DNA of 64,000 bases from the NCBI GenBank assembly GCA_963793675.1, contig CAWCBA010000007.1:75118-139117 (forward strand), written 5' to 3'. The stretch comes from RPQJ01 sp963793675. Its GTDB lineage: Bacteria > Pseudomonadota > Gammaproteobacteria > Steroidobacterales > Steroidobacteraceae. The position numbers and the translations under genes are program-made. This document shows positions 1 through 9,400 of the stretch, piece after piece (within the stretch, counting starts at the first letter, position 1; every line of letters starts with the position of its first letter). The notes under the pieces were generated by a model. The model saw only the letters and a list, made by a program, of their open reading frames with translations. It was not told the DNA's origin and searched no databases.

Positions 1-1677
1 ACGACGCAGGTCGCGATCACGCCCGAGAAGGACGACATCTTCATCACGCTCAACGTGAAGGAAGGCGAGGTCTACCGCATCTCCGACGTGAAGATCGCGG
101 GCAACCTGGTGGTGCCCGAGGAGCAGCTCAAGGCGCTGGTCGCCGTGCGTCGCGGCGACGTGTTCTCGCGCAAGATGGTCACCGCGACCACCGAGCTCAT
201 GCAGTTGCGCCTCGGCCAGGACGGTTACGCCTTCGCGAAGATCGATCCGGTGCCGAAGGAGAACCCCGAGACGAAGGAAATCGAACTGACCTTCCTCGTG
301 GATCCGGGCAACCGCGCCTACGTGCGCAACATCGGGTTCACGGGCAGCACCGGCATCAACGACGACGTGCTCCGCCGCGAAATCCGCCAGATGGAAGGCG
401 GCTACCTTTCGAACGCGGCCATCGACCGCTCGAAGATCCGCTTGCAGCGCCTCCCGTTCATCGAAAAGGTCGAGGTCGAGACCAATCCGGTGCCGGGCAC
501 GCCCGACCTGGTCGACGTCACTTACGACATCAAGGAAGGCCTGCCGGGCCAGTTCAGCGGCGGCATCGGGTACTCGGAGTCACAGTCGTTCCTGCTGAAT
601 GGCAGCTTCGTGCACAGCAACTTCATGGGCACCGGCAACCGCGTCGCCGCGGAGCTCAACGCCGGCCAGTACAGCAAGGTGTTCAGCCTGTCGCACACCG
701 ATCCGTACACGACGATCGACGGCGTGTCGCGCACGGTCTCGGCGACCTGGCGCAGGATCTCCCAGTTCACGACCTCATCGTCGGATTTCCAGACCGAGAC
801 CGGCACGCTCGGCCTCGATTACGCGTGGCCGATTTCCGAGTTCCAGTCCGTGCGCATGGGTCTCGCGGCGCAGCGCTCGGACCTGTTCACCGACCCCAAC
901 CGGAGCGCTGCCGAAGCGCTCTACTGGGTGCAGAACAACGGCAACACGTACACCGAAGTGCAGAACGTCGGCATCCCGCCGATCGGCCTCACCTACTACG
1001 GCACCAAGTTCGACACGTTCGAATACTCGGTCGGCTGGTCGTTCGATTCGCGCAACCGGGCCCTGTTCGCCGATCGTGGCGGGCGTCACCGCCTGAGCGC
1101 GTCGTACACGTTGCCCGGCAGCGACATCGATTTCGTCAGCCTCAACTACGACTACCTGCAGTTCATCCCGATGGGCAAGTGGTTCACGCTGATGCTCAAC
1201 AGCGAGGCCGGGTACGGGCAGGCGCTGGGCGACACGACGTCGATGCCGCCGTACCGGCGGTTCTTCGCGGGCGGCCCGGAAACAGTGCGCGGCTTCCGTG
1301 AAAGCCGCCTCGGCCCCAAGGATTCTTTCGGCAATCCCTATGGCGGCAACATCAAGTTCACCAACCAGTTCGAGCTGCTGCTGCCAATGCCGGCAAAATG
1401 GAAGAACAGCGCGCGTTTCAGCCTGTTCTTCGACATCGGCAACGTCTTCTCCAACGACGACGTCGCGTTCGTCGGCCGCGACGGAGTGACGCCAGTGAGT
1501 TATGATTTCTCGTTTGATAAACTACGCTATTCGACCGGCGTCGCAGTCCAGTGGATGGCGCCGCTCGGCGTCTTCCGGTTCAGCTACGCCGTGCCGCTCA
1601 ACGAGTTCAAGGGCAACGCGGTTGAATATCCCGACGAGACGGAAGGCTTCCAGTTCTCGATCGGCCAGGCTTTCTGA
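1..1677 (+). CDS. bamA: BamA, outer-membrane protein assembly factor (5' end cut by window)
   Basis: BamA is the central channel of the BAM complex that folds and inserts beta-barrel proteins in the outer membrane. The window opens inside the gene: 558 codons remain, and by comparison with the roughly 800-residue family about 245 N-terminal residues (signal peptide, POTRA 1-2 and part of POTRA 3) are missing. The visible part carries the last POTRA repeats (a region ending in LRREIRQMEGG, then VPGTPDLVDV) and the complete barrel. The Omp85 hallmark VRGF is encoded near 1286, and the protein ends in a C-terminal phenylalanine, as expected for a barrel end signal. It is followed by skp, 13 bases downstream, as in other Gammaproteobacteria, where this block is part of the sigma-E regulon. 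The identification is very secure. Confidence 0.97.
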   Translation, partial: TTQVAITPEKDDIFITLNVKEGEVYRISDVKIAGNLVVPEEQLKALVAVRRGDVFSRKMVTATTELMQLRLGQDGYAFAKIDPVPKENPETKEIELTFLVDPGNRAYVRNIGFTGSTGINDDVLRREIRQMEGGYLSNAAIDRSKIRLQRLPFIEKVEVETNPVPGTPDLVDVTYDIKEGLPGQFSGGIGYSESQSFLLNGSFVHSNFMGTGNRVAAELNAGQYSKVFSLSHTDPYTTIDGVSRTVSATWRRISQFTTSSSDFQTETGTLGLDYAWPISEFQSVRMGLAAQRSDLFTDPNRSAAEALYWVQNNGNTYTEVQNVGIPPIGLTYYGTKFDTFEYSVGWSFDSRNRALFADRGGRHRLSASYTLPGSDIDFVSLNYDYLQFIPMGKWFTLMLNSEAGYGQALGDTTSMPPYRRFFAGGPETVRGFRESRLGPKDSFGNPYGGNIKFTNQFELLLPMPAKWKNSARFSLFFDIGNVFSNDDVAFVGRDGVTPVSYDFSFDKLRYSTGVAVQWMAPLGVFRFSYAVPLNEFKGNAVEYPDETEGFQFSIGQAF

Positions 1678-1690
1678 GGTACCAAGTTCC

Positions 1691-2218
1691 ATGCGCATCA
1701 AGACCACCCTGCTTGCTTTCCTGACACTCGCTGCGGTTTCGCTGCCGCTCTCCGCCGCACAGGCGCAGGCGAAGATCGGCGTCGTCAACGTGGCGCGCCT
1801 GCTCCAGGAAACGCCCCAGGCCCAGGCCGCCTCCCAGGCGCTCGAAAACGAGTTCGCCGCGCGCAAGCGCGACCTCCAGAACCTGGAGCGGGACCTCAAG
1901 GCGCGCGACGACAAGCTGCAGAAGGACGGCGCGACGATGGCCGAAGCCGATCGCCGTAACCAGGAAAAGGCGTTGCGCGACGGCCAGCGCGAATTCGCGC
2001 GCAAGCAGAACGAATTCATGGAAGACCTGAACGTGCGCCGCAACGAGGCGCTCGGCCAGCTGCAGCGTTCGGTGCTGCAGGAAGTGCAGAACTACGCCAA
2101 GACCGCGGGGCTCGACCTCGTGATCGCGGACGCGCTGTTCGCCAGCCCGTCGATCGACATCACCAGCCAGGTGTTGGCGGCGCTGCAGGCGAAGGGCCGC
2201 GCACCCGCGAAGCCCTGA
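1691..2218 (+). CDS. skp: Skp/OmpH periplasmic chaperone
   Basis: Skp is a trimeric periplasmic chaperone that holds unfolded outer-membrane proteins on their way to BamA. The 175-residue product starts with a clear signal peptide (MRIKTTLLAFL... ending SAAQAQA), followed by the family opening KIGVVNVARLL. A long charged alpha-helical stretch (about residues 55-125, rich in R, E, K and Q) forms the coiled-coil tentacle. The ATG at 1691 is chosen because it alone gives the signal peptide; the frame is open further upstream but there it overlaps bamA. It lies between bamA and lpxD, the canonical position. The length is normal for the family. Confidence 0.94.
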   Translation: MRIKTTLLAFLTLAAVSLPLSAAQAQAKIGVVNVARLLQETPQAQAASQALENEFAARKRDLQNLERDLKARDDKLQKDGATMAEADRRNQEKALRDGQREFARKQNEFMEDLNVRRNEALGQLQRSVLQEVQNYAKTAGLDLVIADALFASPSIDITSQVLAALQAKGRAPAKP

Positions 2219-2255
2219 TCCCGGCCGGGTCAGGACGCAGGGAATCCGACCGAGC

Positions 2256-3305
2256 ATGCCAGTGCGCCTGGGCGAACTGGCGGTGCGTTTCGGCTGCGAA
2301 CTGCGCGGCGATCCCGACACGCCGATCGAGCGTGTAGCGACGTTGCAGGAAGCCGGAGCGGGCGCGATCTCGTTCCTGGCCAATCCCAGGTATCGACGCC
2401 ACCTGCGAGGCACGCGTGCCGCGGCGGTGGTGCTCGATGCGTCAACCGTCGACGACTGCCAGACCAACGCGCTGGTCGCTGCCAATCCGTACGCCACGTA
2501 CGCACGGATTGCGCAGGTGCTGTATCCCGAGGCTGCAAGCCCGTCGGGCCGCCATGCCAGTGCGGTAGTCGACGCGGACGCCGCAGTCGATCCCACCGCA
2601 TGGATTGGCCCGAATGCTTACGTAGGTGCGGGCGCCAGGATCGGCGCGCGGGTGCAGATCGGCCCCAATAGCGTCGTGTTCGACCGTGTGGTGATTGGCT
2701 CTGGCACGCGCCTGGTCGCGCACGTGACGTTGTGCGCGGACGTGCGGCTCGGCGAGCGTTGCCTGATGCATCCGGGCGTGGTCATCGGCGCCGACGGTTT
2801 CGGGCACGCGCGGGACCAGGACGGCTACATCAAGATCCCGCAGGTTGGTTCCGTGCTGGTCGGGGACGACGTCGAGATCGGCGCAAATTCCACCATCGAC
2901 CGCGCGACGATCGGTGCCACGGTCATCGAGCACGGCGTGAAGATCGACAACCAGGTGCAGGTGGGGCACAACTGTCGCATCGGCGAGCACACGGTGATAT
3001 CGGGTTGCGTCGGTGTTTCGGGCAGCGTCACGATCGGCCGGCGCTGCATGATTGGCGGAATGGTCGGCATCGTCGGTCACCTGCAGATCACCGACGACGT
3101 GTATCTCACGGGGAAGACAATGGTGACGCACTCGATCACCAAGCCCGGGCTGTACTCGGGGCAGTTGCCTTTCGATGAAGCGCGACGCTTCCGCCGCAAC
3201 AGCGCACGGTTCCAGCAGCTCGACGAGTTGGCACGCCGCGTGCGCGCCCTCGAAAAGGGTCGGGGTTCCACTGACGAAGTCGAACACGATGGGAAGGACA
3301 CATGA
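2256..3305 (+). CDS. lpxD: LpxD, UDP-3-O-acylglucosamine N-acyltransferase
   Basis: LpxD adds the second (N-linked) 3-hydroxyacyl chain to UDP-3-O-acyl-glucosamine, the third step of lipid A synthesis, in the cytoplasm. The 349-residue protein has the N-terminal uridine-binding domain (about 1-100), then a left-handed beta-helix of hexapeptide repeats (about 105-310), and a C-terminal helix. The catalytic histidine is visible in VQVGHNCRIG (His238, equivalent to E. coli His239). The gene overlaps fabZ by four bases (ATGA), so the two are probably translationally coupled. Length and motifs are standard. Confidence 0.96.
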   Translation: MPVRLGELAVRFGCELRGDPDTPIERVATLQEAGAGAISFLANPRYRRHLRGTRAAAVVLDASTVDDCQTNALVAANPYATYARIAQVLYPEAASPSGRHASAVVDADAAVDPTAWIGPNAYVGAGARIGARVQIGPNSVVFDRVVIGSGTRLVAHVTLCADVRLGERCLMHPGVVIGADGFGHARDQDGYIKIPQVGSVLVGDDVEIGANSTIDRATIGATVIEHGVKIDNQVQVGHNCRIGEHTVISGCVGVSGSVTIGRRCMIGGMVGIVGHLQITDDVYLTGKTMVTHSITKPGLYSGQLPFDEARRFRRNSARFQQLDELARRVRALEKGRGSTDEVEHDGKDT

Positions 3306-3751
3306 GCGAAACACAGGGTGGATTCGGTATCGACGAAGTGATGCGGCGCCTGCCGCACCGGTACCCGATGCTGCTGGTGGATCGCGTGCTCGAATGCGTC
3401 TCCGGCGAGCGCCTGGTCGCGGTCAAGAACGTCACGGCCAACGAGCAGTTCTTTGCGGGGCACTTCCCGGGACGTCCCGTGATGCCCGGCGTGTTCATGC
3501 TGGAGGCGCTGGCCCAGGCCGCCGGCATCCTCTGCTTCATCACCGCAGGCATCTATCCCGATGAGAACGTGAAGTTCTACTTTGCCGGCATCGACAAGGC
3601 GCGGTTCCGTCGCCCCGTCGTGCCGGGGGACCAGTTGTTGCTCAAGGTCGTGCTCGAGCGCAGGATTCGCACGATCTGGAAGTTCTCGACGGTAGCGGAA
3701 GTGGCGGGCCAGGAAGCCTGCTCGGCAGAAATGATGGTGATGCCGGGCTGA
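3302..3751 (+). CDS. fabZ: FabZ, 3-hydroxyacyl-ACP dehydratase
   Basis: FabZ dehydrates 3-hydroxyacyl-ACP to trans-2-enoyl-ACP in fatty acid elongation. It competes with LpxA and LpxD for hydroxyacyl-ACP, which explains its place between those genes. The 149-residue hot-dog-fold protein contains the family motif GHFPGRPVMPGV with the catalytic His54, followed by the catalytic Glu68 in FMLEALAQ. The ATG overlaps the lpxD stop codon. Length and motif spacing match the family. Confidence 0.96.
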   Translation: MSETQGGFGIDEVMRRLPHRYPMLLVDRVLECVSGERLVAVKNVTANEQFFAGHFPGRPVMPGVFMLEALAQAAGILCFITAGIYPDENVKFYFAGIDKARFRRPVVPGDQLLLKVVLERRIRTIWKFSTVAEVAGQEACSAEMMVMPG

Positions 3752-3780
3752 AGCCGCGGGCGCACGAAGGAGAGGTATCG

Positions 3781-4560
3781 ATGAGTGGCTCCATCCACGC
3801 GACGGCGATCGTCGCGCCGGACGCGATTCTCGGCGAGGACGTCGAGATCGGGCCGTACTGCGTGATCGGTCCCGGGGTCGAGATCGGCGCGCGCACGCGC
3901 CTTGGCGCGCACGCGGCAATCCACTGCCACACCAGGGTTGGCGTCGACAACGTCATCCACGCGTTCGCGTCGATCGGCGACGCGCCCCAGGACAAGAAAT
4001 ACAAGGGCGAGCCGACGCGTCTCGAGATCGGCGACCGCAACGTCATCCGTGAGTTCGTGACGCTCAATCGCGGCACGACCAAGGACCGCGGCGTCACCAT
4101 GATCGGGGACGACAACCTGTTCATGTCGTATTCACACGTCGCGCACGACTGCATCGTCGGCAACCAGTGCGTCCTGGCCAACTGCTCCACGCTCGGCGGC
4201 CACGTCGTGCTCGGCGACTGGGTCATCATGGGCGGCTTCGCGGGCGTGCACCAGTTCTGCAAGGTGGGCGCGCATGCGTTCCTCGCCAACAATGCCGCGG
4301 TGACGCGCGATGTGCCGCCTTACGTGATGGCCGTTGGCGGTCCGGCCAGGCCGCACAGCATCAATTCCGAGGGGCTCAAGCGTCGCGGCTTTTCGCCGCA
4401 GCAGATCCGCAACCTGCGCAATGCGTACCGCACCTTGTATCGCTCGGGCCTGCCACTCGAGGATGCGGTCGAGCGCCTGACCGAAGCGGCGAAGGACCAG
4501 CCCGAAGTGCAGCTGCTGGTCGATTTCATCCCGCAGTCCACGCGCAGCCTCGTGCGCTGA
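3781..4560 (+). CDS. lpxA: LpxA, UDP-N-acetylglucosamine acyltransferase
   Basis: LpxA catalyses the first step of lipid A synthesis, transfer of 3-hydroxyacyl from ACP to UDP-GlcNAc, in the cytoplasm. The 259-residue protein is a hexapeptide-repeat beta-helix (about 1-185) with a C-terminal helical part. SYSHVAHDC carries His122, equivalent to catalytic His125 of E. coli, followed by ANCSTLGGHV and GVHQF. A good ribosome binding site (AAGGAG at 3767-3772, eight bases before ATG) supports the start. A palindromic repeat separates it from lpxB. Confidence 0.96.
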   Translation: MSGSIHATAIVAPDAILGEDVEIGPYCVIGPGVEIGARTRLGAHAAIHCHTRVGVDNVIHAFASIGDAPQDKKYKGEPTRLEIGDRNVIREFVTLNRGTTKDRGVTMIGDDNLFMSYSHVAHDCIVGNQCVLANCSTLGGHVVLGDWVIMGGFAGVHQFCKVGAHAFLANNAAVTRDVPPYVMAVGGPARPHSINSEGLKRRGFSPQQIRNLRNAYRTLYRSGLPLEDAVERLTEAAKDQPEVQLLVDFIPQSTRSLVR

Positions 4561-4590
4561 GGCGCATGAGCGAGGATCCGGTAATCAGCT

Positions 4591-4636
4591 TCTCCCGGTT
4601 CACCGGGAGAGGTCGGGTACAGGCTCGGTGAGGGCA
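4591..4636 (+). repeat. REP-like palindromic element, unit 1
   Basis: The lpxA-lpxB gap contains a perfect 8-bp inverted repeat (TCTCCCGG at 4591-4598 and CCGGGAGA at 4603-4610, four-base loop), followed by a tail that reads GGTCGGG...CTCGGTGAGGGCA. The same head (GGGAGAGGTCG) and tail (GGTGAGGGCA type) recur at 34611-34656 in the sdhB-sdhE gap. Short intergenic palindromes with repeated GAGAGG...TGAGGGC cores are typical of REP elements in GC-rich Gammaproteobacteria. The function is unknown here; mRNA stabilisation or partial termination between lpxA and lpxB is possible. Confidence 0.7.
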
Positions 4637-4639
4637 CCA

Positions 4640-4670
4640 GCCCATCTCCCGCGCCCGGCGCGACCTCTCC
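4640..4670 (-). repeat. REP-like element, unit 2 in inverted orientation
   Basis: Read on the minus strand, this segment begins GGAGAGGTCGCGC, identical over 13 bases to the unit at 34623-34639, and continues with a related CGGGAGATGGGC tail. Together with unit 1 it makes a head-to-head pair in one intergenic gap, the arrangement described for bacterial interspersed mosaic elements. It ends 16 bases before the lpxB start codon, just upstream of the GGAGAG that may act as ribosome binding site. Confidence 0.6.
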
Positions 4671-4686
4671 AGCCCAGGTCGGAGAG

Positions 4687-5838
4687 ATGAAGATCGCGCT
4701 CGTGGCCGGCGAAGCCTCGGGCGACAACCTCGGTGGAGGACTGCTGCGCGCACTGCACGCGCAGCAGCCTGCGCTGACTGCATTCGGCGTGGCCGGGCCG
4801 CGCATGGTGGAGGCGGGCTGTCAGGCCTGGGTATCGTCCGAAGAACTCGCGATCATGGGTCTCGCCGAGATCCTGAAGCACCTGCCGCGACTGCTGCGCC
4901 TGCGCCGCGACCTCGTCGCGCGACTGCTTGCAGCGCAACCCGATGTCTTCGTCGGCATCGACTCGCCCGAATTCAATCTCCGCGTCGCGGCCCGGCTCAA
5001 GGCGCAGGGTATTCCAACGGTGCAGTACGTCAGTCCGCAGGTGTGGGCATGGCGCCAGGGCCGGGTGCGCACGATCGGTCAGTCAGTCGATCTCGTGCTT
5101 TGCGTGCTGCCGTTCGAAAGCAGCTTCTACGACGCGCACGACGTGCGAGCGGTGTTCGTCGGCCACCCGCTTGCGGATCGCATTCCGCTCGAATCGCCTG
5201 CCGGTCCCGCACGCGCAGCCCTGGGTCTCGACCCTGGCGCACCGACGGTGGCGGTGCTTCCGGGCAGCCGACGCGCCGAGGTCGCCAGGCTCGGTGGCCC
5301 GTTCGCCGCGACGCTGGCGTGGTTGCACGAACGTCGTCCCGACATCCGTTTTGTTGCGCCGATGGCCAACGCCGCGGTGCGGACGCTGTTCGAGCACAGC
5401 CTCGCGCAGCACGCCCCGGGCGTGCCGATCGCCGTCATCGACGGTCGGGCGCAGGAAGCGCTTGCGGCCGCCGATGCCGTGCTGGTCGCGTCCGGCACCG
5501 CGACGCTCGAAACCGCGCTGGTCAAGCGGCCGATGGTGGTCGCGTATCGCCTCGCGCCGCTCACGGCGTGGCTGATGCGCAGCATGAAGCTGATGAAGGC
5601 GGACTACTTCGCGCAGCCCAACCTGCTGGCCGGACGGCAGGTCGTGCCGGAGTATCTGCAGGACGACGTGCGACCTGCAGTGCTTGGCCCGGCGCTCCTG
5701 GCGCAGCTGCAGCGCCCCGATCACGCGGAGCTCATCGCGACATTCACGGCGATTCACACGACGCTGCGACGCGACGCGAGTGCGCGAGCCGCCGACGCCA
5801 TCCTGGAGTTGCGGGACCAGCGCAGCGGCATGCGATGA
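4687..5838 (+). CDS. lpxB: LpxB, lipid-A-disaccharide synthase
   Basis: LpxB joins UDP-2,3-diacylglucosamine to lipid X to form the beta-1,6 disaccharide core of lipid A. It is a GT19-family glycosyltransferase at the inner face of the cytoplasmic membrane. The 383-residue protein opens with ALVAGEASGDNLGG, has QYVSPQVWAWRQGR in the first Rossmann half and PGSRRAEVARL in the second, and ends with the membrane-associated KPMVVAYR-like segment (KRPMVVAYRLAP) and YFAQPNLLAG. The start is the ATG just after GGAGAG. The rnhB start overlaps its stop codon by four bases. Confidence 0.95.
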   Translation: MKIALVAGEASGDNLGGGLLRALHAQQPALTAFGVAGPRMVEAGCQAWVSSEELAIMGLAEILKHLPRLLRLRRDLVARLLAAQPDVFVGIDSPEFNLRVAARLKAQGIPTVQYVSPQVWAWRQGRVRTIGQSVDLVLCVLPFESSFYDAHDVRAVFVGHPLADRIPLESPAGPARAALGLDPGAPTVAVLPGSRRAEVARLGGPFAATLAWLHERRPDIRFVAPMANAAVRTLFEHSLAQHAPGVPIAVIDGRAQEALAAADAVLVASGTATLETALVKRPMVVAYRLAPLTAWLMRSMKLMKADYFAQPNLLAGRQVVPEYLQDDVRPAVLGPALLAQLQRPDHAELIATFTAIHTTLRRDASARAADAILELRDQRSGMR

Positions 5839-6462
5839 GGCGCGCCGATCCGCAGCAAGCCGGTTTCGATCTGCGCAAGGTCGGTCTCACCGCAGGCATC
5901 GACGAGGCTGGTCGCGGCCCGCTCGCGGGCCCGGTGGTTGCGGCCGCCGTGATCCTCGATCGCAGGCGCCCGATCCGTGGCATCGCGGATTCGAAAGTCC
6001 TCGCGCCAGAAGTGCGTGACAGAACTGGCGCTGCGAATCCAGGAACGCAGCATCGCCTTCGGGCTCGGCTGGGCCGACGCCTGCGAAGTCGATTCGCTCA
6101 ACATCCTGCAGGCAACGATGCTCGCCATGCGTCGCGCCATGCTCGGCCTGCGCTGCGCTCCGGCACACGTGATCGTCGACGGCGATCGTTGTCCGAGTCT
6201 CGCCGGGTTGCCCCTCGACTGTACCATCGAGGCGGTCGTCGCGGGCGACGCCAGCGTGACTTGCGTGGGAGCGGCTTCGATCCTTGCCAAAGTGGCGCGA
6301 GACCGGTTCATGTGCGAGCTCGAGGTCTGCTACCCCGGCTACGGCTTTGCGGTTCACAAGGGGTACGGCACGCCCGGGCACCTCGAGGCCCTGCGTCGAT
6401 TGGGGCCATCCCCGGTGCACCGGCGGAGCTTCGCACCGGTACAATCCTGCATCCCCCGCTGA
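5835..6462 (+). CDS. rnhB: RnhB, ribonuclease HII, interrupted by a +1 frameshift near 6021
   Basis: Ribonuclease HII removes ribonucleotides from DNA-RNA hybrids. The N-terminal part (GIDEAGRGPLAGPVV, with two metal-binding acidic residues, then IADSKVLAPEVRD) runs from an ATG overlapping the lpxB stop. The remainder (ELALRIQERSIAFGLGWAD ... VIVDGDR with the third acidic residue ... ASILAKVARDRFM) lies in the next frame. Dropping one base near 6021 (GAC-A-GAA) rejoins the two parts with the spacing normal for the family. Sequencing or assembly error is the simplest explanation, since all active-site residues are otherwise intact. Its place between lpxB and dnaE is canonical. Confidence 0.88.
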
Positions 6463-6481
6463 CTGCAGAAGCCCGCCGTCC

Positions 6482-9400
6482 ATGGCAGCCCGGTTCGTTC
6501 ATCTCCACGTTCACACCGAGTACTCGCTCGTCGATGGCGTCGTCCGCATCGGGAGCGACACGTCGGACGGGCGCGTGCTGCGCGAAGGGCTGCTCGACGC
6601 CACCGTGCGCATGGGGATGCCAGCGGTCGCGCTCACCGACCAGGCGAACCTCTTTGCACTGGTCAAGTTCTACAAGACCGCGCAATCGACCGGCGTCAAG
6701 CCGCTGATCGGCGTGGACGCGCTGGTCCGCGACGACAACGAGCGCAACGATCCGTCGCGGCTGGTGTTGCTGTGCCAGGATGGGCGTGGCTACCTCAACC
6801 TGACGCGCCTCGTCACGCGCAGCTACCTCGAGGGACAGGGCAAGCACGGCCCGACGCTGCATCGCGAATGGCTCAATCGCGAGACGACCCGGGGCCTGAT
6901 CGCGCTCTCCGGCGCGCGGGCAGGCGACGTCGGCCGCGCGCTGGTCGGCAACCGTGAATCGGAAGCCCGTGCGGCGCTCGACACCTGGCTGGAACTGTTC
7001 GGCGACCGGTACTACCTCGAACTGCAGCGCACGGGCCGGCCGGGCGAGGAAGACTGCATCGCGGGCTCGCTGCAGCTGGCGGTCACGCTCGGCGTGCCGG
7101 TCGTCGCGACCAACGACGTGCGCTTCATCCGGCCCGAGGATTTCGAGGCGCATGAAGCCCGGGTCTGCATCCACGAAGGCACCATGATCGCGGATCCATC
7201 GCGCCCGCGACGCTACAGCGAAGAGCAGTACCTGCGCTCGCCCGACGAGATGGCGACGCTGTTTGCCGACCTGCCCGAGGCACTCGAGAATTCCGTCGAA
7301 ATCGCGCGCCGGCTCAACCTCGAAATCAAGCTCGGCAAACCGTCGCTGCCGGCCTACCCCGTGCCCGCCGGCCAGACGACCGAAGAGCACCTGCGAGCGG
7401 AATCAAAGCTCGGCCTCGACCAGCGCTGGCCCGTCATTGCGACGCAACTCGGCACGCACATTCCGCGTGAGGACTATGAGAGCCGCCTCGCCAGCGAACT
7501 CGACGTCATCTGCCAGATGGGGTTCGCCGGGTACTTCCTGATCGTCGCGGACTTCATCCACTGGGCGCGTGAGAATGGCGTGCCCGTCGGGCCGGGCCGC
7601 GGATCGGGCGCCGGCTCGCTGGTCGCGTACTCGCTCGGTATCACGGACCTCGATCCGCTGCACTACGACCTGCTGTTCGAGCGGTTCCTGAATCCCGAGC
7701 GCGTGTCGATGCCCGACTTCGACGTCGACTTCTGCATGGAAGGGCGCGACCGGGTCATCGACTATGTCGCGCAGCGTTACGGGCGGGAGCGCGTCTCGCA
7801 GATCATCACCTACGGCACCATGGCGGCGAAGGCGGTCGTGCGCGACGTCGCGCGCGTGCAGGGACTGAGCTACGGCTTCGCCGACTCGATCGCCAAGCTG
7901 ATCCCGTTCGAACTCGGCATCACGCTCGACGACGCGCTCGACAAGGAAGAAGAGCTGCGCAAGCGCTACCGGAACGAGGACGACGTGCGCCAGCTGATCG
8001 ACCTGGCGCGAGCGCTCGAAGGCCTGGTGCGCAATGCGGGTACGCACGCGGGCGGCGTCGTCATCGCGCCGTCGGTGCTCACGGACTTCGCGCCGCTCTA
8101 CTGCGAGGCAGGCGGCACCAGCGTCGTCACGCAGTTCGACAAGGACGACGTCGAGGCAGCGGGCCTGGTCAAGTTCGACTTCCTCGGCCTGCGCACGCTG
8201 ACGATCATCGACTGGGCCGTGCGCACGATCAACGCGGAGCGCGCGAGGTCCGGCGAGCCGCCGCTCGACATGTCCACGCTGCCGATGGACGACGCGCCGA
8301 CGTATGCGCTGCTGAAGCGCTGCGAGACGACGGCCGTGTTCCAGCTCGAGTCGCGCGGCATGAAGGACCTGATCAAGCGCCTGCAGCCTGACACCTTCGA
8401 GGACATCATCGCGCTCGTCGCGCTGTTCCGTCCGGGCCCGCTGCAGTCGGGCATGGTCGACGACTTCATCGATCGCAAGCACGGCCGCATCGGCGGCGGC
8501 ATCGATTACCTGCACCCGGACCTGAAGCCCGTCCTGTTCCCGACCTACGGGGTGATCCTGTACCAGGAACAGGTCATGCAGATCGCGCAGGTGCTCGCGG
8601 GCTACACGCTCGGCGGCGCCGACCTGCTGCGTCGGGCGATGGGCAAGAAGAACGCCGAGGAGATGGCGCAGCAGCGTTCGATCTTCGTCGCAGGCGCCAC
8701 CTCCCGCGGTGTCGCCGAGAACGTCGCGGTGCACATCTTCGACCTGATGGAGAAGTTCGCCGGGTACGGCTTCAACAAGTCGCACTCTGCGGCCTACGCC
8801 GTGCTGTCCTACCACACGGCGTGGCTGAAGGCGCACTACCCGGCGGCGTTCATGGCGGCGGTGCTGTCGTCGGACATGGACAAGACCGACAAGGTGGTCA
8901 CGCTCATCGACGAGTGCAACCGGATGGGGCTCACCGTGGAGCCGCCCGACGTCAACGCCTCGCAGTACATGTTCACCGTGTCGGGTCCGAGGTCGATCCG
9001 GTACGGCCTCGGCGCGATCAAGGGCGTGGGGCAGGCGGCCGTCGAGAACATGCTCGAGGAGCGCAACGGGAACGGACGCTTCCGCGACCTGCGCGACCTC
9101 TGCCGCCGGCTCGATCTCAACAAGGTCAATCGCCGCGTGCTCGAGGCGCTGATCCGCTCCGGTGCGGCCGACTCGATGGGCGGCATGCGCTACCGCTCGA
9201 CGCTCATGCACCAGTTGCCGGCGGCAATGCAGGCCGCCGACCAGTCGAGCCGCGCGCAGGCAGCCGGGCAGGAGGACCTGTTCGGGCTCGCTGAGCCGGC
9301 GCCCGCCGCAGCGGCACCGGTTGCGGCCGAGGCTGACGCGAAGGTGATGCAGGAAACGCTGCCCGAATGGGGCGAGGCCGTCCGGCTCACCGGCGAGCGC